DNA from: Ochotona curzoniae
Taxonomy: Eukaryota > Chordata > Mammalia > Lagomorpha > Ochotonidae
Direction: 5' to 3'
NCBI RefSeq assembly: GCF_017591425.1
Contig: NW_024464918.1
Coordinates: 9,794,001-9,858,000, forward strand
DNA: 64,000 nucleotides
Shown here: in pieces, positions 60,755-64,000 of the stretch
Layout: every line of letters starts with the position of its first letter
How positions within the stretch are numbered: position 1 is the stretch's first letter
Program-made: the position numbers and the translations under genes
Notes under the pieces: model-generated
The model's input: only the letters and a program-made list of their open reading frames with translations
Told to the model about the DNA's origin: nothing
The model's database searches: none

Positions 60755-62218
60755 AGTGTTGAATATACTTTAAGTGCCTAAAATACTATCTATTAATATT
60801 TTTATAGTATACTACAGCTAAATTCTAAGTAAAAGAAAATAGCAGAAAGAAAACAATAAAAAGCTACAGGAGAATAAATAAATCCTGAAAATGATGTATA
60901 GAATTTTAATAAGATAGCTTTTTTATATTTCTCTGAAATATTTTATGATTACAGTATCTGAAATATAAAATGAGGAATTTGGAGGTTTTTAAGCATTACA
61001 ATCATCACTCTTTTCAAAAACCTACCCATTTACTTTTTGATTGATAAGTTGACCAGTACTTAAATAATACTTTTTTTTATGTAAAGACAATACAATGAGA
61101 TGTTAATTTTTGTTATTGGAATAGAACTCAGAATAATTTTTAACAACATGTATAAAGCAATCACTTACCCTGAATACAGTAAGAGAGTTAAGTGAGAATT
61201 ATTTGTGTAATATTCCTTACATTCAAGGAGAAACCAAGCTGAAATCTGAGGCATAACTAGACACCATATTTTGGAAGCGTAACAGAGGTCCATTTCTCAT
61301 AACAATATGGCTCATGAGTATTCAACAGACTTCAAAATGTGGAGCCAAAAGCTGTAGAATGGTCCTTTCATGCCTTTGATGTACAAAGCAAATCAGGCTG
61401 AAATCATCAGAGAATTGCCATGACAGGGGTTGGACAAACCTCAGCATGATCAAAGACTTCCAAGCCAAAGACATTAGAAAGGAAATTAAAGCTTTCTCCA
61501 CTGAGATTTAGCCATCCTCTAAACAGAATAAATGTGTGAACAGTAAGATGGATGGGTTTGTTAAGTACAGATCTCCTTTCCCAAACCATAACGATGGTGC
61601 TTCTTAAAGCAGTGTTCAACATATACTATCCAAATAATTGTGCAAAGAAAATGTTGCTCTTTTTGGTTGTTGTAATGCACTCTGAAATGAAACTTATCTG
61701 TTGGGAATACTATTCAACGTGTTTGCCATTGTTAGATCAGGAATTACCACACCATAGTATGTGGATAATGGTATTGATACACGTATTGAGAATAGATTTT
61801 TCTGTTTCATATTGCAAAATATAGTCCAACAACAAACCAATGTAACTGTCTCACAAGAATATCTATAATGAAACGTAATGCCTAAACAGGTTCTAGTGCT
61901 TCCAGACAGTTATCATTGGTGACAATTACTGACCTGAGATGTACTGTGACCTCGAGGCATGATTAGAAGTTAAACAGACTGTAATTTCCAAGCGGGTATC
62001 TGCTTGGCAAAGTATATTGTCAGGCATTCTTTAATATTCTGAAATACCACTCATTCTGAAACAATCTAGGCATTGATTTTCTGCACGTTGATTGCTTTAT
62101 CAATGTTTGACAGTAACAAAAATATGTTATAAGTTGTCCCTTAGTACTACTTCATTTTATTTATAGATAAAATGAACATTTTCCAAGGTAAGCATACTCT
62201 ATAAGTGCATGAGAATTG
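60755..62218. other. Repeat-poor unassigned region
   Basis: No repeat was assigned. The section 61880-62120 is compositionally complex and is considered a conserved-element candidate. A 90-codon frame at 61552-61824 lacks a domain. Confidence 0.4.
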
Positions 62219-62221
62219 TTT

Positions 62222-62285
<64 letters not shown>

Positions 62286-62298
62286 TTTTTTTTTTTTT
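62219..62298. repeat. (CTTT)16 microsatellite with poly-T end
   Basis: Sixteen uninterrupted CTTT units (C at every fourth base from 62223 to 62283) are followed by a run of T. Perfect length and purity suggest recent expansion and likely length polymorphism. It is a homopurine-homopyrimidine tract. Confidence 0.98.
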
Positions 62299-62739
62299 AC
62301 TTAAGTATGCTGTACCTCTTGAGGTTGAGCTCAGTATGCTTTTAAAGAGATCATCATGCTTTTAGTTATTTATGAAACATGTTGTGCTGAGTTTTTCACT
62401 AAGGCATTTTAAAAGGAACAGTATTCCACCTGCACATCAAGCAGACTGCTTTCTGATTTGGAATATGGGCTCATATTCAGAGAGCCCTGCTATATGGTAT
62501 GACAGAAAATGTAGCATAGTTTTATGGTTTAAATATATTATCAGAAGTGCAAGGCAAAACAGATGAAAAACAATGTCAGTAGCACAAATGGGAGCAGGCA
62601 TTTCCAATCTGAAACACTGCAACACACACAAATACACTTCTGAACCTAGCACTACACACTATAAATATTGAAGTGAATTGTGTGGAATTTGAGATTACAT
62701 CATGGCTAATATATCAGACTACAAAGTGTTAGGACCTTT
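62299..62739. other. Unassigned sequence
   Basis: Nothing recognised after the microsatellite. Confidence 0.5.
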
Positions 62740-62848
62740 TTAAATCCAAATCTTGGTTTTTCCACTTTATTTGTAAATTTGGAAAAGAATGGCTACAGTC
62801 TTTAACTCATAAAGCTGCTGTGAAGATACAATGACAGACCACATATAA
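62740..62848 (+). mobile_element. MIR fragment, ended by a CSINE
   Basis: 'AATCTTGGTTTTTCCACTTTATTTGTAAATTTGGAAAAG', 'CTCATAAAGCTGCTGTGAAGATACAATGA' follow the MIR theme 'catctgtaaaatgggga ... ctcatagggttgttgtgaggattaaatga'. The next CSINE starts where the MIR would continue. Confidence 0.65.
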
Positions 62849-63168
62849 ATTGTGGAACAGTAAGTTAAACCACTGTTTAGGAATCCCACATTCCATATCA
62901 GAATGCCTGGGATTGAGTCCCTGCTGGGCTCTGATGGAGCTGGCCCACCCTGAGAGGCAGCAGATAATGGCTCAAGATTTTGGATCCACACCACTTGAAC
63001 AGCAGATGTGAATGCTGTCCTTGTTTCTGCCTGGCCCAGTGGGCAGGTGTGGCGTAAGCCAGTGGAAGGGACATCTCTCTCCATTCCCTCTCTGCATCCC
63101 TGCTTCCTGTCATCCCCCTTCTCGATCTCCCTCTATCCTGCTTTTCAATTAGATAAAAAATAATCAAG
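62849..63168 (+). mobile_element. Old CSINE
   Basis: 'GGAACAGTAAGTTAAACCACTG', 'TCAGAATGCCTGGGATTGAGTCCCTGCTGG', 'GATAATGGCTCAAGATTTTGG', 'CATCTCTCTCCATTCCCTCTCTGC' and an A-rich end match the older CSINE subfamily. A 147-codon antisense frame (63341-62898) is its artefact. Confidence 0.72.
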
Positions 63169-63407
63169 TAAAGAAAAAAACACTTTAAAAGACAAAAATG
63201 CAGGATAAACAAGTCCAACAATACAACATTAAAAATGAAAATAAAAATGACATCTGACTGTACTTGTGATACAGGCTCAACAACTATAGCTTCAGTGGCC
63301 CTATAACTTTGTGAGATAATAACTGTTTCAATTTGATTCATGAAAGCAAACTTTCCAACTTAGATGTGCCCTGTAACATCCAACAGTACATTGTAAGTAT
63401 AGACAAC
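63169..63407. other. Unassigned sequence between CSINE and MIR
   Basis: Nothing recognised. Confidence 0.5.
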
Positions 63408-63490
63408 ACATTTTATAAAGCTTGACAAGTATTAAATGGACCATAAACACTTTCAATTAGCATTTATGTTGTTACGATTGTTGCTGTTAT
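63408..63490 (+). mobile_element. MIR 3' end
   Basis: 'TATAAAGCTTGACAAGTATTAAATGGACCATAAACACTTTCAATTAGC' follows the MIR 3' theme 'gtaaagcgcttagaacagtg ... catagtaagcgctcaataaatg', then 'GTTGTTACGATTGTTGC'. Diverged. Confidence 0.6.
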
Positions 63491-63906
63491 ATTCTCAAGC
63501 TTGCACATTTTATTATTGTCATTATTTACTATTTTGGGCTTAGGAGACAATATTTTCCAAGAAATATGAGGAGCTAACCATTTAATAATGACAAATAAAG
63601 TGACACTGGGAGCTTAGCTACTAATCAGAAATATAGGTAATACTGCTTGAGGATTCACTTCGAACTGCCAAAGTTCTGGTTTAACAAATTCTTAAGAAAT
63701 TCAGTCCTGAAACAAGATAGCCCATTATTTCTTTTGTTGTCTATGAGCAAAAGGGAAATAAGTTTGAAGAGTCTAACGACCTAGACAAAGCATCACAGCC
63801 AGGAAATGGAATAACGGTTCTTCGCGTTTCCCTCTGATCACAGATATTCTTGCCACATTCTGTAATTTACACTGTTCAAATAAGCATTTTTTACTCTTCT
63901 CTCATT
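63491..63906. other. Unassigned sequence
   Basis: Nothing recognised. Confidence 0.5.
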
Positions 63907-64000
63907 TAAGATTTACTTACTTCTATTTGAAAGGTAGAGTTACCGAAAAAGAAAGTCACAGAGAGAGATTTTAAATCTGCTGATACACTCCACAGATAGA
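63907..64000 (-). mobile_element. CSINE, antisense, cut by the window edge
   Basis: 'AAGATTTACTTACTTCTATTTGAAAGGTAGAGTTAC' and the AG-rich 'GAAAGTCACAGAGAGAGA' are the reversed CSINE tail and CT-rich 3' segment. The head lies beyond the window. Confidence 0.8.

Noticed and set aside
62898..63341. 147-codon minus-strand open frame
   Set aside because: Antisense to an old CSINE, with a Phe/Ile-rich part from A-rich flank; not a gene.
1..64000. Searched for CRISPR arrays, prokaryotic operons, phage or plasmid genes, and tRNA or rRNA genes
   Set aside because: No regularly spaced direct repeats, no prokaryotic coding density, and no tRNA cloverleaf outside CSINE heads; the window is mammalian nuclear DNA.

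Overview
The window looks like an intergenic or deep-intronic segment of a mammalian nuclear genome, very probably a lagomorph. The sequence is AT-rich and densely populated by CSINE (the lagomorph 'C repeat', a tRNA-derived SINE), with L1 fragments and traces of ancient MIR and L2 elements. The youngest CSINE copies (15056-15335, 29975-30305, 49511-49844) carry a sub-sequence that reads to me more like pika (Ochotona) than rabbit. The order is a firm inference; the genus is only a lean. I see no bacterial or viral gene, no CRISPR array and no operon.

No protein-coding gene can be supported. The longest open frames (up to about 170 codons) lie on CSINE bodies, mostly antisense, or on simple repeats, and none has a recognisable domain. 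One 128-bp minus-strand segment at 46476-46603 has an open frame and good splice-like ends and is kept as a weak exon candidate. Two antisense coding-like stretches (13094-13560 and 22727-23017) may be decayed processed pseudogenes. A 37-bp stretch at 28245-28281 matches the 5' end of U6 snRNA.

Layout. 0-9 kb: CSINEs of mixed age in otherwise unassigned sequence. 9-12.4 kb: a GC-richer block, an L1 ORF2 3' fragment, and a second ancient L1 3' end split by a CSINE. 14.5-24.4 kb: a young CSINE with a perfect target-site duplication, a 1.25-kb L1 reverse-transcriptase fragment, an ancient L1 3' end and more CSINEs. 25.6-26.9 kb: three consecutive CSINEs. 28-34 kb: the U6 fragment, CSINEs and a pyrimidine-rich tract. 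34-48 kb: few repeats, and the area where possible conserved non-coding sequence and the exon candidate lie. 48-55 kb: an ancient interspersed repeat, CSINEs, a MIR and a 2-kb L1 ORF2-to-3'-end fragment. 55-64 kb: more CSINEs, a long CTTT microsatellite and two MIRs, one abutting a CSINE.

By my count 22 CSINEs are on the plus strand and 8 on the minus strand, and 5 of 6 L1 pieces are on the plus strand. If this skew is real, it would fit an intron transcribed from the minus strand, the same strand as the exon candidate. All repeat boundaries were read by eye from family knowledge, so edges are approximate (about 5-30 bp), and divergent repeats have certainly been missed.
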